Shown here: positions 16,483-26,048 of the stretch, piece after piece | Layout of the letters: each line of letters opens with the position of its first letter | Position numbering within the stretch: the stretch's first letter is position 1 | Notes under the pieces: generated by a model | Told to the model about the DNA's origin: nothing | The model's database searches: none | The model's input: the letters and a program-made list of their open reading frames with translations, nothing else | From: Salinibacterium sp. PAMC 21357 | GTDB taxonomy: Bacteria > Actinomycetota > Actinomycetes > Actinomycetales > Microbacteriaceae | Length of the DNA: 64,000 nucleotides | Direction of reading: 5' to 3' | Assembly (NCBI RefSeq): GCF_000247645.1 | Contig: NZ_AHWA01000002.1 | Span: forward strand, 62,001-126,000 | Made by a program: the position numbers and the translations under genes

Positions 16483-17517
16483 ATGCGCGCAGTAGTTTTC
16501 ACTTCTCAAGGTGAGCTCGCTCTAGAAGAGCGGCCAAGACCTACCCCCGGCTACAAAGAAATTTTGATTAAGACCGCCGCGGTGGGCATTTGCGGAACCG
16601 ACACCCACGTGTTCGATGGGGAATTCGAAGGCACCGTCTTTCCACTGGTTCCCGGCCATGAAGCCACCGGCACGATTGTTGCGCTCGGCGAAGCTGTCAA
16701 CGACAAAGTCTTTGACTTCGAGGTCGGCGACAACGTCGCCATCAACCCCAGCACGACCTGCGGTGAATGCGAATTCTGCATCAACGGCCACCAGAACCTT
16801 TGTCGTTTCTGGAACGGACTCGGTGTTGTCGCCTCAGACGGAGCCTCGCAGGAATACTTCGTTGCACCAGCTAGCAACGTCTACAAACTCAAACCCGAAA
16901 CAGACATCTTTGAGGCCGCACTCATCGAGCCTCTCGCCTGCGCGATCCGCGGGTGGGATGTTCTGCCTCGCCGTCTCGGCGACCACGTCCTGGTGTACGG
17001 TGCCGGAACCATGGGGCTCCTCATGGCGCAACTAGCCACCCGCACCGGTGCGGCATCCGTCACCATCATCGACTTGAACGAAGACCGTCTTGGTGTCGCC
17101 GAAGAGTGCGGAATCGACCTGCGCTACACCTCGGCCAACGACGCCGACCGCGAGAAGTGGGATGTCGTCATTGACTGCACCGGCAATCTTCGTGCGATCG
17201 AAGATGGGCTCACCCGGGTGAAGCCGGCCGGTTTCTTCCAGGACTTCGGCGTTGCGCCAGCAGATGGCACCGCAAAGTTCTCGCCGTTCCGCATCTACCG
17301 CGATGAGATCTCCATTGTCGGAACCATGGCCGTGCTCAACTCCTTCGGCCGTGCTGTCGAAATGTTCGAAGCCGGAGCGGTGAACGCCACCGCAATGATC
17401 AGTCACTCGTTCACTCTTGATGACTACCAACAAGCGCTCGACCTGTTCCGTGCGGGCACCGGTCGGAAGCTTCAGATTCGCCCCAACGATGCTCAGTCCA
17501 AGGTCCTGATCCCGTGA
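16483..17517 (+). CDS. Zinc-dependent polyol (sorbitol/tetritol-type) dehydrogenase
   Basis: 344 residues from ATG 16483 ('cgggag' upstream). Medium-chain alcohol dehydrogenase: catalytic zinc ligands C37 ('GICGTD') and H59-E60 ('PGHEATG'), structural zinc cysteines C93, C96, C99 and C107, Rossmann motif 'GAGTMG' near 177. Related to sorbitol, erythritol or threitol dehydrogenases that oxidise a polyol to a ketose. First gene of the operon; with the DhaKL-type kinase and isomerases downstream it probably makes erythrulose from a tetritol. GTGA overlap with the next gene. Confidence 0.85.
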   Translation: MRAVVFTSQGELALEERPRPTPGYKEILIKTAAVGICGTDTHVFDGEFEGTVFPLVPGHEATGTIVALGEAVNDKVFDFEVGDNVAINPSTTCGECEFCINGHQNLCRFWNGLGVVASDGASQEYFVAPASNVYKLKPETDIFEAALIEPLACAIRGWDVLPRRLGDHVLVYGAGTMGLLMAQLATRTGAASVTIIDLNEDRLGVAEECGIDLRYTSANDADREKWDVVIDCTGNLRAIEDGLTRVKPAGFFQDFGVAPADGTAKFSPFRIYRDEISIVGTMAVLNSFGRAVEMFEAGAVNATAMISHSFTLDDYQQALDLFRAGTGRKLQIRPNDAQSKVLIP

Positions 17518-18185
17518 GCGCCCCCACTGCACCAGCAACGGATGTGAAGTCAGCGCGGAGCCCACTCTCCAAGGCAAGCAAACGGTATATCGGAATAGGC
17601 GCCATTGTCGTTGTACTCATTGCGATGGTTCTGGGCACCAAGATCGTGCCTGCCGACGACCCGCTCGCCCAAGGAACTCAAAAGTTCGACGCGGCAAGCT
17701 ACGGGGGAGAGACCTTCCCCGGAGTGCAATCTGCTATCGCCGATCAAGCAACTGATGCTGAGACCCTCGCCGCCGCTATCGCCGAAGACCCTGCAGCAGC
17801 AGCCGAAGAATACGCTGTACAAAGCTCGGGTGGCGCTGTCTACAGCACGACCTTTACTGGCGTCGTCGGCGAAGGGAAATCAGGGATTTATGAGGTTGCC
17901 GTCGAGGGTATCCCCGGCAACCTCCTGATTCGCATCCAGACCGGACCAGCGATCAACGGCACCGAACTTCGCGACGCGACCGGCGAAATCGAATTCGGCC
18001 AGTTCGTCAACCAGATCGACTACCAAAATGCGGCCGCCGCGCTTAACGAAGAACTCAAGGCGCAAGTACTTGCAGACGTAGACACGACGAACCTCACCGG
18101 CGCTACCGTCGAGATCACCGGCGCCTTTACTCTGATCAACCCCAGTTCTTGGTTGGTCACTCCGGTCGAAATGACGATCCAGTGA
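17514..18185 (+). CDS. DUF2291 family membrane-anchored protein
   Basis: 223 residues: N-terminal basic segment, a membrane helix (~24-42, 'GIGAIVVVLIAMVLGTKIV'), and a soluble domain with 'FDAASYGGETFPGVQSAI' and 'NQIDYQNAAAALNEELKAQV'. This is the DUF2291 family (predicted periplasmic protein), which recurs beside RbsABC-type sugar importers; function unknown but presumably linked to the transporter. Both ends overlap neighbours by 4 bp, so it is translated as part of the operon. Confidence 0.8.
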   Translation: MSAPTAPATDVKSARSPLSKASKRYIGIGAIVVVLIAMVLGTKIVPADDPLAQGTQKFDAASYGGETFPGVQSAIADQATDAETLAAAIAEDPAAAAEEYAVQSSGGAVYSTTFTGVVGEGKSGIYEVAVEGIPGNLLIRIQTGPAINGTELRDATGEIEFGQFVNQIDYQNAAAALNEELKAQVLADVDTTNLTGATVEITGAFTLINPSSWLVTPVEMTIQ

Positions 18186-19705
18186 CTGGCGGGCTCGACG
18201 AGGTCGTGCTCGAAGCGCGAGACATCGTGAAACAGTACGGCGGAACTCACGCACTCAAAGGGGTGAACTTCGAAATTCGGGCCGGCACTGTCACGACCCT
18301 TTTCGGGGAAAACGGTGCCGGAAAATCGACGCTCATGAAGATTCTGTCTGGAGTCGAGCAGCCGACTTCGGGAGACATCGTTCTCGATGGTGAGCCAGTG
18401 GTGTTTACTTCCACAACGGATGCTCGCGACCGGGGAATCTCAATTATTCACCAGGAGCTCAGTCTGGCGCCAAACCTCTCGGTGCGCGACAACATCTTTA
18501 TGGGTCGAGAAATCAGAGGGCCCTTCGGCGTGGACTATGCCGAGGAAACTCGCCAAACTCGTGTGCTCTTGGAAGAGATGCAGTTTCGAATCGAGCCAGA
18601 AACTCTAGTATCTGACCTCAGAGTCGGGCAGCAACAGATCATCGAGATCGCTCGTGCCCTTTCGGTTAACTCCAGAATTCTCATCATGGACGAACCGACC
18701 TCGGCGCTAGCAGCGGCCGAAGTCGAAATCTTGTTTACGATCATCCACGATCTCACCGCTCGCGGTGTTGCAATCGTCTACATCTCTCATCACCTTGAGG
18801 AAGCGCTGGAAGTTACCGACCACGCCGTTGTCCTACGCGACGGTGCAATGACCGCCAAGGACGAGCGCGCAAACATCGATCTTGAGTGGATCGTGCGCAA
18901 TATGGTTGGTGAAAATTTTGACCTCGGTTCGCCACCAAGCGGGTACGAATTCGGCGAGACAGTGTTGAGCGTTCAAGGGTTACGCGTTCTGGATCGGGAA
19001 AATGCCGAACGTGTTGTCGTCAACGACCTCGACCTTAGTGTTCGTGCCGGCGAGATCGTCTGTCTTTACGGGCTGATGGGTGCCGGGCGAACCGAACTGC
19101 TCGAAGCGATTGCTGGCCGTGAACCAGTCGAAAGCGGAACGATCGAGTTGGATGGTCGACCACTGGCTAGAGAGTCGATAGCCGAGCGAATCGCGCTCGG
19201 CGTTGGCCTCGTGCCTGAAGACCGTCAGCGTGATGGGCTCGTACAAACTTTCGATGTCGGATCTAACCTCACGCTCGCCAGTCTGCGCGACTCCGTCGTC
19301 AAAGGACTCATCTCACCTCGAGTTGAGAAGAGCCGATCCGAGCACCTCATTCGCACCGTGACGGTCAAGACTCCCGGGCCAGAACTCCCCATCGGCTCGC
19401 TGTCGGGCGGTAACCAGCAGAAAGTGGTCATTGGAAAAGTGGTTGCCACTGAGCCACGAGTGATGCTGCTCGACGAGCCCAGCCGCGGAATCGACATCGG
19501 AGCCAAAGCCGAAGTGTTTAATCTGCTTGCAGATCGAGCCCGCGAGGGCCTCGCGGTGGTTTATTCCACCTCAGAGGTTGGCGAGTGCCTCAGTATTGCC
19601 CATCGCATCATTGTGCTCCGCCGCGGACAAATCTCCGCCGAGTTCGGCCCCGATGCAACCAAAGAGATGATCATGGCCGCCTCAGGCGAAGCCGTGGCCG
19701 CGTAG
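18182..19705 (+). CDS. RbsA/MglA-family sugar ABC transporter ATP-binding protein
   Basis: 507 residues from GTG 18182 (overlaps the DUF2291 stop). Two fused nucleotide-binding domains as in RbsA. First: Walker A 'GENGAGKST', 'LRVGQQQIIEIARAL', 'MDEPTSAL'. Second: degenerate Walker A 'GLMGAGRTE', signature 'LSGGNQQKV', 'LDEPSRGIDIGAK'. Energises import of a pentose- or tetritol-like substrate with the permease and binding protein that follow. Confidence 0.92.
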   Translation: MTGGLDEVVLEARDIVKQYGGTHALKGVNFEIRAGTVTTLFGENGAGKSTLMKILSGVEQPTSGDIVLDGEPVVFTSTTDARDRGISIIHQELSLAPNLSVRDNIFMGREIRGPFGVDYAEETRQTRVLLEEMQFRIEPETLVSDLRVGQQQIIEIARALSVNSRILIMDEPTSALAAAEVEILFTIIHDLTARGVAIVYISHHLEEALEVTDHAVVLRDGAMTAKDERANIDLEWIVRNMVGENFDLGSPPSGYEFGETVLSVQGLRVLDRENAERVVVNDLDLSVRAGEIVCLYGLMGAGRTELLEAIAGREPVESGTIELDGRPLARESIAERIALGVGLVPEDRQRDGLVQTFDVGSNLTLASLRDSVVKGLISPRVEKSRSEHLIRTVTVKTPGPELPIGSLSGGNQQKVVIGKVVATEPRVMLLDEPSRGIDIGAKAEVFNLLADRAREGLAVVYSTSEVGECLSIAHRIIVLRRGQISAEFGPDATKEMIMAASGEAVAA

Positions 19706-19727
19706 CGCACCCCAGGACGGATCGACA

Positions 19728-20849
19728 ATGACGACGACAATTATGACCATTACGGAGAACAAGAAGAAGTTCTCCATCACCAAACTACTGATTGAGGGCC
19801 GAGCGTTCCTCGCGCTGATTCTCATCATCATCGTTTTCTCGATGCTCTCGCCGAACTATCTGACCACGGGAAACGTGCTGATCATGGCATCGCACGTGGC
19901 GATCTACGCGATCCTGGGCATGGGAATGCTGCTTGTAGTGCTGAACGGTGGGATCGACCTCTCGGTCGGATCTACGCTCGGATTCTCCGCAGTAATCGCG
20001 GGCTTCTTAATGCAAGGCGTGCCGCTCACAATCTTTGGCGTCGTTCTTTACCCCAGCGTGCCGGTCGTGGTGATTATCTCGTGTGGTGTCGGTGCCGCCA
20101 TCGGATTTGTCAACGGCTTCCTCATCTCTCGATTCAACGTCGCACCCTTCGTCGCCACGCTGGGCATGCTCTACGTTGTCCGCGGATTCGCTCTGCTGAT
20201 GACCAACGGTCTCACCATCAACAAGTTGTCTGGCGATTCAGAACTCGGGAACACCGGGTTCGCGTGGCTCGGGTTCAACCGCATCTTCAACATCCCCATC
20301 GGCGTGCTCATCATGGGCATCATCGCGATCGTGCTCGGCCTCATTCTTAGCCGTTCAGTGTTCGGACGCTGGCTCTACGCCTCCGGTGGAAACGAACGAG
20401 CGGCAGAACTCTCCGGTGTCCCTGTTCGTGGAGTCAAAATTTGGGTCTATGTTGTCTCAGGAATTTGCGCGTCTATCGCAGGACTCATCCTCGCTTCGAC
20501 GCTAACAAGCGCCAGCCCCACCGCGGGAAACACCTACGAACTCACCGCCATCGCGGCCGTGGTTATCGGCGGGGCCTCGCTCATGGGCGGCCGCGGCAGT
20601 GTCAAGGGCACTCTTCTCGGGGCCTTCGTTATCGGATTCCTCTCCGACGGTCTCGTAATCGTCGGTGTTTCGGCCTACTGGCAGATGGTATTCATCGGTG
20701 CCGTCATTGTCATCGCCGTTCTCTTGAACAGCCTGCAATATGGCCGCCGCCGGCGTCCGGCCAAGGCCAAGAGTGCGACTGCAACTCCATCCACGACACC
20801 ACCCGCAACGTCGAGTCAGAACCTGCCGACCCCCGTCGGCAAGGACTGA
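19728..20849 (+). CDS. RbsC-family sugar ABC transporter permease
   Basis: 373 residues, eight to ten membrane helices, with family segments 'LNGGIDLSVGS', 'NGFLISRFNVAPFVATLGM', 'YASGGNERAAELSGVPVR' and 'GGASLMGGRGS'. The C-terminal ~35 residues are a polar Thr/Ala/Pro-rich tail. Forms the membrane pore of the importer; 22 bp after the ATPase gene. Confidence 0.92.
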   Translation: MTTTIMTITENKKKFSITKLLIEGRAFLALILIIIVFSMLSPNYLTTGNVLIMASHVAIYAILGMGMLLVVLNGGIDLSVGSTLGFSAVIAGFLMQGVPLTIFGVVLYPSVPVVVIISCGVGAAIGFVNGFLISRFNVAPFVATLGMLYVVRGFALLMTNGLTINKLSGDSELGNTGFAWLGFNRIFNIPIGVLIMGIIAIVLGLILSRSVFGRWLYASGGNERAAELSGVPVRGVKIWVYVVSGICASIAGLILASTLTSASPTAGNTYELTAIAAVVIGGASLMGGRGSVKGTLLGAFVIGFLSDGLVIVGVSAYWQMVFIGAVIVIAVLLNSLQYGRRRRPAKAKSATATPSTTPPATSSQNLPTPVGKD

Positions 20850-20929
20850 TTCGCCGTGCAGCGCGCGATTCTCTGTGCTGCACAACTCAAAGAACCACCA
20901 AGGGAAAAACAACAGAAAGGACGCATCTC

Positions 20930-21913
20930 ATGATGCGCAAGAAGGCAATCACCGCCCTCATCACCGTGGGCGCAGTCGTATTGACGATCGCAGGATGCTC
21001 TGCGGCGGAACCTGACTCTTCCGATACGGCTGGCGGAGAAAGCGGCGGTCTGATTACGATCATTGTCAACGACCCCGCCAACCCCTATTGGAAGACGGAA
21101 GGGGACGTCGCAAAAGCCGCAGCAGAGGAGCTCGGCTATGAGGCAACCGTGGGAGCCCACAAGGGTGACACCAACACGGAAAACACCCTGATCGACACCG
21201 CAATTTCGAACAAGTCAGTCGCGATCATCCTCGACCCGGCCAACGCCGACGGGTCAGTGGCTGCCGTACAAAAGGCTGATGCTGCCGGGATCCCCGTGTT
21301 CCTGGTGAACGCAGAGATCAACGAGACGGGGCTTGCGAAGGCGCAACTCGTTTCGAACAACGCCCAGGGAGCCGCTATCGGCGCCCAAGAATGGGTCGCC
21401 CAAATGGGTGAAGTCGGCGACTATGTCGAACTATTCGGTGCACCTTCCGATAACAACGCTCAGACACGATCCAACGGATTCACCACGGTTATCGGCCAGT
21501 ACCCCGACCTCGTTCAGGCAGGCAGCGAAGTAGCGGACTGGGACCGCACCAAAGGCCACGACAAGATGCAATCTTTGCTCCAGTCGAACCCTGCACTCAC
21601 CGGCGTGATCTCGGGAAACGATGAGATGGCGCTCGGTGCAATCGCTGCCCTCAAAGAAGCAGGGAAGCTTGACGGCGTTATCGTCGGAGGCTTCGACGGA
21701 TCACCCGACGCAGTCGATGCAGTGGCTGCAGGCGAACTCGCCTACACCGTGCTGCAGCCGGTAGCAGTCTTTGCGAAGGAAGCGGTGATGTTGGCCGACA
21801 AGTTCATCAAGACGGGCGAGGCTCCTGAGACCGAGAAGCAGTCGTTCGACTGCATCCTCATCACCGTCGACAACGTCGACAAGATGACGGAGCCGTTCAC
21901 CTACGGCGGCTAG
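20930..21913 (+). CDS. RbsB-like sugar-binding lipoprotein
   Basis: 327 residues from ATG 20930 ('gaaagga' 9 bp upstream). Signal peptide with lipobox 'LTIAGC' (Cys ~22), then a periplasmic_binding_4 domain: 'IIVNDPANPYWKTEGDVAKAAAEELGYEATVG', shown here at 21057-21150, 'NTENTLIDTAISNKSVAIIL', 'SGNDEMALGAIAAL'. Binds the imported sugar or polyol outside the cell. Long intergenic hairpins follow it. Confidence 0.92.
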   Translation: MMRKKAITALITVGAVVLTIAGCSAAEPDSSDTAGGESGGLITIIVNDPANPYWKTEGDVAKAAAEELGYEATVGAHKGDTNTENTLIDTAISNKSVAIILDPANADGSVAAVQKADAAGIPVFLVNAEINETGLAKAQLVSNNAQGAAIGAQEWVAQMGEVGDYVELFGAPSDNNAQTRSNGFTTVIGQYPDLVQAGSEVADWDRTKGHDKMQSLLQSNPALTGVISGNDEMALGAIAALKEAGKLDGVIVGGFDGSPDAVDAVAAGELAYTVLQPVAVFAKEAVMLADKFIKTGEAPETEKQSFDCILITVDNVDKMTEPFTYGG

Positions 21914-21928
21914 TCCTACCGCACTGTC

Positions 21929-21947
21929 GGTCATCCTTCGGGTGACC
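21929..21947 (+). terminator. Short hairpin after the binding-protein gene
   Basis: GGTCATCC-TTC-GGGTGACC forms an 8-bp stem (one G-U pair) 16 bp after the rbsB-like stop. Together with the next, longer hairpin it probably attenuates readthrough or protects the upstream mRNA. Confidence 0.55.
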
Positions 21948-21948
21948 A

Positions 21949-21988
21949 GGTGGGGCGGATGAGCGTTCACACGAGCATCCGCCCCACC
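21949..21988 (+). terminator. Long hairpin, attenuator between binding-protein and kinase genes
   Basis: Perfect 13-bp inverted repeat (21949-21961 with 21976-21988) around a 14-base loop, no T-run. It sits mid-operon, where a partial terminator or stabilising stem would raise binding-protein mRNA relative to the downstream enzymes. Confidence 0.7.
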
Positions 21989-22035
21989 ATCGCGTAACCC
22001 ATCCACACCATCCACTTTGAGTCACGAGAGACACC

Positions 22036-23774
22036 ATGAGCTACGTTCTGAATGATCCGGCAGATTTCGCCGATGAGTCCGCGGCCGGATTCGTTGCCGC
22101 CCATAGAACCCTCGTGCGCCGTGTGACTGGGGGAGTCGCACGAGCAACGGCGAGACCACCCGGAGAGGTCGCCGTTGTTATAGGCGGCGGCTCGGGTCAC
22201 TACCCCGCTTTTGCCGGGCTGGTCGGTGCTGGCCTTGCCCATGCCGCAGCTATGGGCAACGTGTTCGCGTCCCCGAGCGCACAACAAATCTACGCGGTCG
22301 CCAAATCTGTGGCGACTGAGGCTGGAGTCCTCTTTAGCTACGGCAACTATGCCGGTGACGTCCTGAACTTTGATCAGGCAGAGAGGCGACTCAACGACGA
22401 AGGAATCCCTTGCCGCACAGTACGGGTGACGGATGACGTCTACAGCGCGTCTCCCGCAGAGCACACCAAACGTCGGGGTATCGCCGGAGACCTCGCAGTC
22501 TTTCGGGCGGCAGCCTGGGCAGCGAACAAGGCTTGAGTCTTGACGCGGTCTTTGAATTTACGACTCACGCAAACGCGCGAGTTCGATCGCTCGGCGTGGC
22601 ATTCTCCGGCTGCACGCTCCCCGGTGCGAGTGAACCGCTCTTCACCGTTCCGGCAGGCCACATGGCCGTCGGTATGGGAATTCATGGTGAACCAGGTATC
22701 GAAACTGTGGCGCTACCCACCGCCAATGAGATCGCCGCACGACTCGTCGCTGGGCTGCTCAAAGAACTTCCAAGCGACGTTACCGCGGCAGGGGCCCGCG
22801 CGGCAGTGATAGTCAATGGCCTCGGGTCTGTTAAATCCGAAGAACTGTTCATAATTTATGCCGGAGTCGAGAAACTTCTCACCGAGGCGGGCATCACTGT
22901 GATCGAGCCTGAGGTCGGCGAGTACGCCACGAGTTTCGAAATGGCTGGTGTCTCGTTGACGTTGTTCTGGCTCGACGAGGATCTCGAAGCAGCATGGTCG
23001 TCACCCAGCTATACGCCCGCCTACCGCAAAGGCGTCGTCGCGCCCGCTAATGCAACCTTCGCTCCTGTAGAGGAATCGATCAACAGCGAGCTCTCGGAAC
23101 CGATTCCGACGGCCTCCGCTGAGTCCGCCGCAACTGCACCGATTGCTCAAGCAGTGATCGCCGCTATCCGAGACATGATCGAGCGCGACGCCGACGAGCT
23201 TGGCCGCTTAGATGCAATCGCCGGCGACGGAGACCACGGCATCGGCATGCAGCGGGGGACTCGAGCAGCCTCTGCCGCAGCAGATGCGGCTATCGCGGGC
23301 GGTGCCGGCACCGGAACGGTATTGATACTCGCCGGGGATGCCTGGGCAGATAAAGCGGGCGGTACCTCTGGTGCGCTCTGGGGCGCTGCGCTTCGGGCTG
23401 CTGGCGAGCGAATCGGCGACGACAACGCTCCCTCCGCATCCGACATTGCAGATTCAGTGAGCGCAGCCTGCGCCTCCATCCAGAGCTATGGAAAAGCCGA
23501 AGTCGGCGACAAAACAATGGTGGACGCACTCGTGCCATTCGCAGAAACACTTGCCTCGCAAGTCGCAGCCGGAGAGTCGCTTGCTGCAGCGTGGATCGTA
23601 GCGGCGCGTGAATCGACGCGAGCCGCCGTCGCCACCAGCAACTTGCTCCCTCGAATGGGACGCGCTCGCCCGCACATGGAAAAAAGCCTCGGAACTCCCG
23701 ACCCCGGCGCGATCTCTCTTGCTCGAGCGGTGACCGTCGCTGGACACGTGCTCGCAACAACCACTACAAACTAA
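22036..23774 (+). CDS. DhaK-DhaL fused dihydroxyacetone/erythrulose kinase (single frameshift)
   Basis: ~579 residues after restoring one base at ~22520-22526, where 'AANKA' runs into a stop but the next frame continues '[20 protein letters not shown]'. DhaK part: '[21 protein letters not shown]' (22171-22233) and the substrate-binding His in '[10 protein letters not shown]'. DhaL part: '[10 protein letters not shown]', 'GGTSGALWG', 'GDKTMVDAL'. Fused, ATP-using kinases of this type phosphorylate dihydroxyacetone or, in tetritol pathways, erythrulose. With polyol dehydrogenase, RpiB and TIM-like genes around it, erythrulose kinase is the better guess. The frameshift lies by a short GC run and is probably a read error. 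Confidence 0.87.
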
Positions 23775-23784
23775 GGACAGCATT

Positions 23785-24258
23785 ATGGCCCCCACATGGC
23801 GTGTAGTCGTCGGATCTGACGAAGCAGGATTCCAGTACAAAGAAGCGCTAAAGGCCGATCTTGAGAATGATCCGCGAGTTTCAGAAGTAATCGATGTCGG
23901 CGTTGACGCCGAAGGCTCCACCGCATACCCGGCGGTCGCTATTGCCGCAGCAGAGAAAGTACGAGACGGGGGCGCCGACCGCGCGCTTTTGGTCTGCGGA
24001 ACAGGTCTGGGTGTTGCCATCGCGGCCAACAAAGTGCCCGGTATCCGTGCTGTCACGGCACACGACAGCTTCAGTGTCGAGCGAAGTGTGCTCAGCAACA
24101 ACGCCCAAATTTTGACCTTTGGTCAACGCGTCGTTGGCTTAGAACTCGCGCGAAGACTTGCCAAAGAGTGGTTGGGGTACGAATTCGATTCGTTTTCCGC
24201 CTCGGCAGACAAGGTCGCAGAAATCGAAAGATACGAGAGCACTGGATCCTGTGGCTGA
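23785..24258 (+). CDS. rpiB: RpiB/LacAB-family sugar-phosphate isomerase
   Basis: 157 residues. Family motifs: '[14 protein letters not shown]' at the start, the active-site '[19 protein letters not shown]' (Cys ~72) and '[18 protein letters not shown]'. RpiB proteins interconvert aldose and ketose phosphates; in tetritol catabolism a homologue converts D-erythrulose 4-phosphate to D-erythrose 4-phosphate. 10 bp after the kinase gene and overlapping the next gene by 8 bp. Confidence 0.88.
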   Translation: MAPTWRVVVGSDEAGFQYKEALKADLENDPRVSEVIDVGVDAEGSTAYPAVAIAAAEKVRDGGADRALLVCGTGLGVAIAANKVPGIRAVTAHDSFSVERSVLSNNAQILTFGQRVVGLELARRLAKEWLGYEFDSFSASADKVAEIERYESTGSCG

Positions 24259-25015
24259 TCATCGAACGCCCATAACTTTAGGAGCAAGTCTCAAGCTCTA
24301 TCTCGATGTGGACGCCAGCGTCGAATGGGCCGCAGCGCTCAGAGAGACGGCACAAGAGCATCCGTCCGTGATTTCAGGGGATGTGCGCCTTTTCGTGCTT
24401 CCCTCGTTTCCCGCCCTCAGCGCCGTCATTGATGTTCTTGCTGGCTCGCCGATCGCGGTCGGAGCGCAGGACCTTTTCTGGGAAGATCGTGGCGCCTATA
24501 CGGGAGGTGTAAGTGGAGCGGATCTTGCCCGTCTCGGCTGCACATATGTAGAAGTTGGTCATGTTGAACGGCGCCGCGTCTTCAATGAGGATGAGCTCAC
24601 GATTCGACTCAAGTTCGCCGCGGCCTTGCGCAACGGGCTAACTCCGGTGTTGTGCGTCGGCGAGACAGCCCAGATCGATGCCGAGACTGCAGCAGAACTG
24701 TGTATTGCCCAGCTTGATTCAGCCATGTCGAATTCGACTGGATTGCGTGACCTTGTCGTGGCCTACGAGCCTGAGTGGGCAATCGGGCAAGCCGAGCCAG
24801 CACCATCGGCGCATGTAGTGGCCGTTATCGAAAAATTGCGGCAACACGTCGACGGGCTTGGATTGGCCGATGCCGCGGTAATCTATGGTGGCAGCGCGAA
24901 GCCCGGCCTGCTGCGCACCCTCGGGGGCGGAGTAGACGGGCTCTTTCTGGGCAGGTTTGCCCACGATCCGGCAGCGTTTGCGAGCATTATCGATGAGGCA
25001 GCGGGGCTGCGGTAG
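24251..25015 (+). CDS. Triosephosphate isomerase homologue (erythrulose-phosphate isomerase-like)
   Basis: 254 residues from GTG 24251. TIM barrel with catalytic Glu in '[10 protein letters not shown]' (~174-183), the catalytic His region '[11 protein letters not shown]' (normal TIM: GHSERR, here Ser to Val) and phosphate loop 'YGGSAKPG'. Being the third enzyme of a polyol operon and not part of gap-pgk, it is likely a specialised isomerase such as LerI/EryH acting on L-erythrulose 1-phosphate. Lys of the N-terminal 'NxK' is kept as 'GASLKLY'. Confidence 0.85.
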   Translation: MADHRTPITLGASLKLYLDVDASVEWAAALRETAQEHPSVISGDVRLFVLPSFPALSAVIDVLAGSPIAVGAQDLFWEDRGAYTGGVSGADLARLGCTYVEVGHVERRRVFNEDELTIRLKFAAALRNGLTPVLCVGETAQIDAETAAELCIAQLDSAMSNSTGLRDLVVAYEPEWAIGQAEPAPSAHVVAVIEKLRQHVDGLGLADAAVIYGGSAKPGLLRTLGGGVDGLFLGRFAHDPAAFASIIDEAAGLR

Positions 25016-25035
25016 TGAAAACCAGGAGGCTTTAA

Positions 25036-25851
25036 ATGGCGAGCATGTCTTCAAACTTGCCCTCACGAGCTGGCCGACAGCATTCGCGACAACTGGCGAT
25101 AAGCGAGGTTGTTATGGCAGAAGGTTCAGTGCGGATCGAACAGCTCGCTGAGCAATTCGGTATCAGCGCAATGACCATTCACCGTGACCTTGACGAGCTC
25201 GAGGACCAAGGGCTGTTGCGCAAGAGCAGAGGTGTAGCCACTGCGACATCCACTGCCCTCGTCGAATCGAGCGACGCCTATCGTGTTGGCCGTCAGCACG
25301 CCGAGAAAGAAGCAATGGCACTTGCGGCGATGGAATACATCGAGCCGAACCAGGCAATCATGCTCGATGATTCGACTTCTGTGTTGCACCTCGTTCCCCA
25401 TCTGAGCACGAAGGGGCCGCTCAAAGTCATTACTAATACGCTCACGATCATGAACGAACTCCGCGGTACGCGGGGCATCGAGATGATCGGCCTCGGCGGA
25501 GAGTACTTCAACTGGTGCAGCGCCTTTATGGGCCGGATGACCGTTCGCGAAATCGCTGAGCTGCGTGCTGACCTTTTTGTGATGTCCACCTCGGCCATCG
25601 TTGACGACATTTGTTTTCACCAGACGTTAGAGACTGTTGATGTCAAACGCGCAATGTTTGAGGCTGCCAGCGTGAGGGTGCTCCTCGCTGACTCGACCAA
25701 GTTTGAGAAGCGAGCACTGCATGCCATGCTCCCGCTCTCTGATTTCGACGTCGTTATCGTGGATGCCGATATCGATATGCGTCACGTCAACAGGTTGCGA
25801 GAAAAGGGTGTCAACGTGCAGGTAGCGCGGCGCCCCTCCGCGGTTCGGTGA
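25036..25851 (+). CDS. DeoR-family transcriptional regulator
   Basis: 271 residues, strong ribosome site 'aggagg' before ATG 25036. N-terminal DeoR helix-turn-helix ('IEQLAEQFGISAMTIHRDL' ~37-55) and a C-terminal sugar-phosphate sensor domain with 'LDDSTS', 'VITNTLTIMNEL', 'LLADSTKF'. Last gene of the polyol operon; expected to repress it until a phosphorylated intermediate (for example erythrulose phosphate) binds. Candidate operator at 16397-16417. Confidence 0.9.
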   Translation: MASMSSNLPSRAGRQHSRQLAISEVVMAEGSVRIEQLAEQFGISAMTIHRDLDELEDQGLLRKSRGVATATSTALVESSDAYRVGRQHAEKEAMALAAMEYIEPNQAIMLDDSTSVLHLVPHLSTKGPLKVITNTLTIMNELRGTRGIEMIGLGGEYFNWCSAFMGRMTVREIAELRADLFVMSTSAIVDDICFHQTLETVDVKRAMFEAASVRVLLADSTKFEKRALHAMLPLSDFDVVIVDADIDMRHVNRLREKGVNVQVARRPSAVR

Positions 25852-25866
25852 CCGGGACACGATTGG

Positions 25867-25994
25867 GCATCCCGGCCACGGAGGCTCTACTCGTGGCTAT
25901 CTCCCGCTTCGAAGGGCTCGACGTTCACGGCACCTCGATTGAACGCGCTGGTGAACTAGTAACGGCTGTTGCCTGTCCTCCGCTTTGGGGGTAA
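25867..25994 (+). pseudogene. Truncated copy of the 5' end of the methyltransferase gene at 42101
   Basis: 25867-25927 aligns with 42075-42135 without gaps at about 51 of 61 positions, including 21 consecutive bases (25894-25914). The match covers the upstream region and first ~11 codons of the 42101 gene (MAISRFEELDF there, VAISRFEGLDVH here). A GTG at 25893 with 'ggagg' upstream opens a 33-codon frame that ends at 25994, after which homology is lost. It is a dead remnant, separated from the full gene by exactly the 16-kb FHA/kinase operon. Confidence 0.75.
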
Positions 25995-26048
25995 CCGATG
26001 ACGGAAATTGTGGCACGGGCCAGTACCGAAACCCCATAATATAGAGGG

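Noticed and set aside
20441-20929. 490-residue version of the sugar-binding protein
   Set aside because: The extra N-terminal part overlaps the permease gene out of frame and is Arg/His-rich; ATG 20930 has a ribosome site and gives a proper lipoprotein signal.
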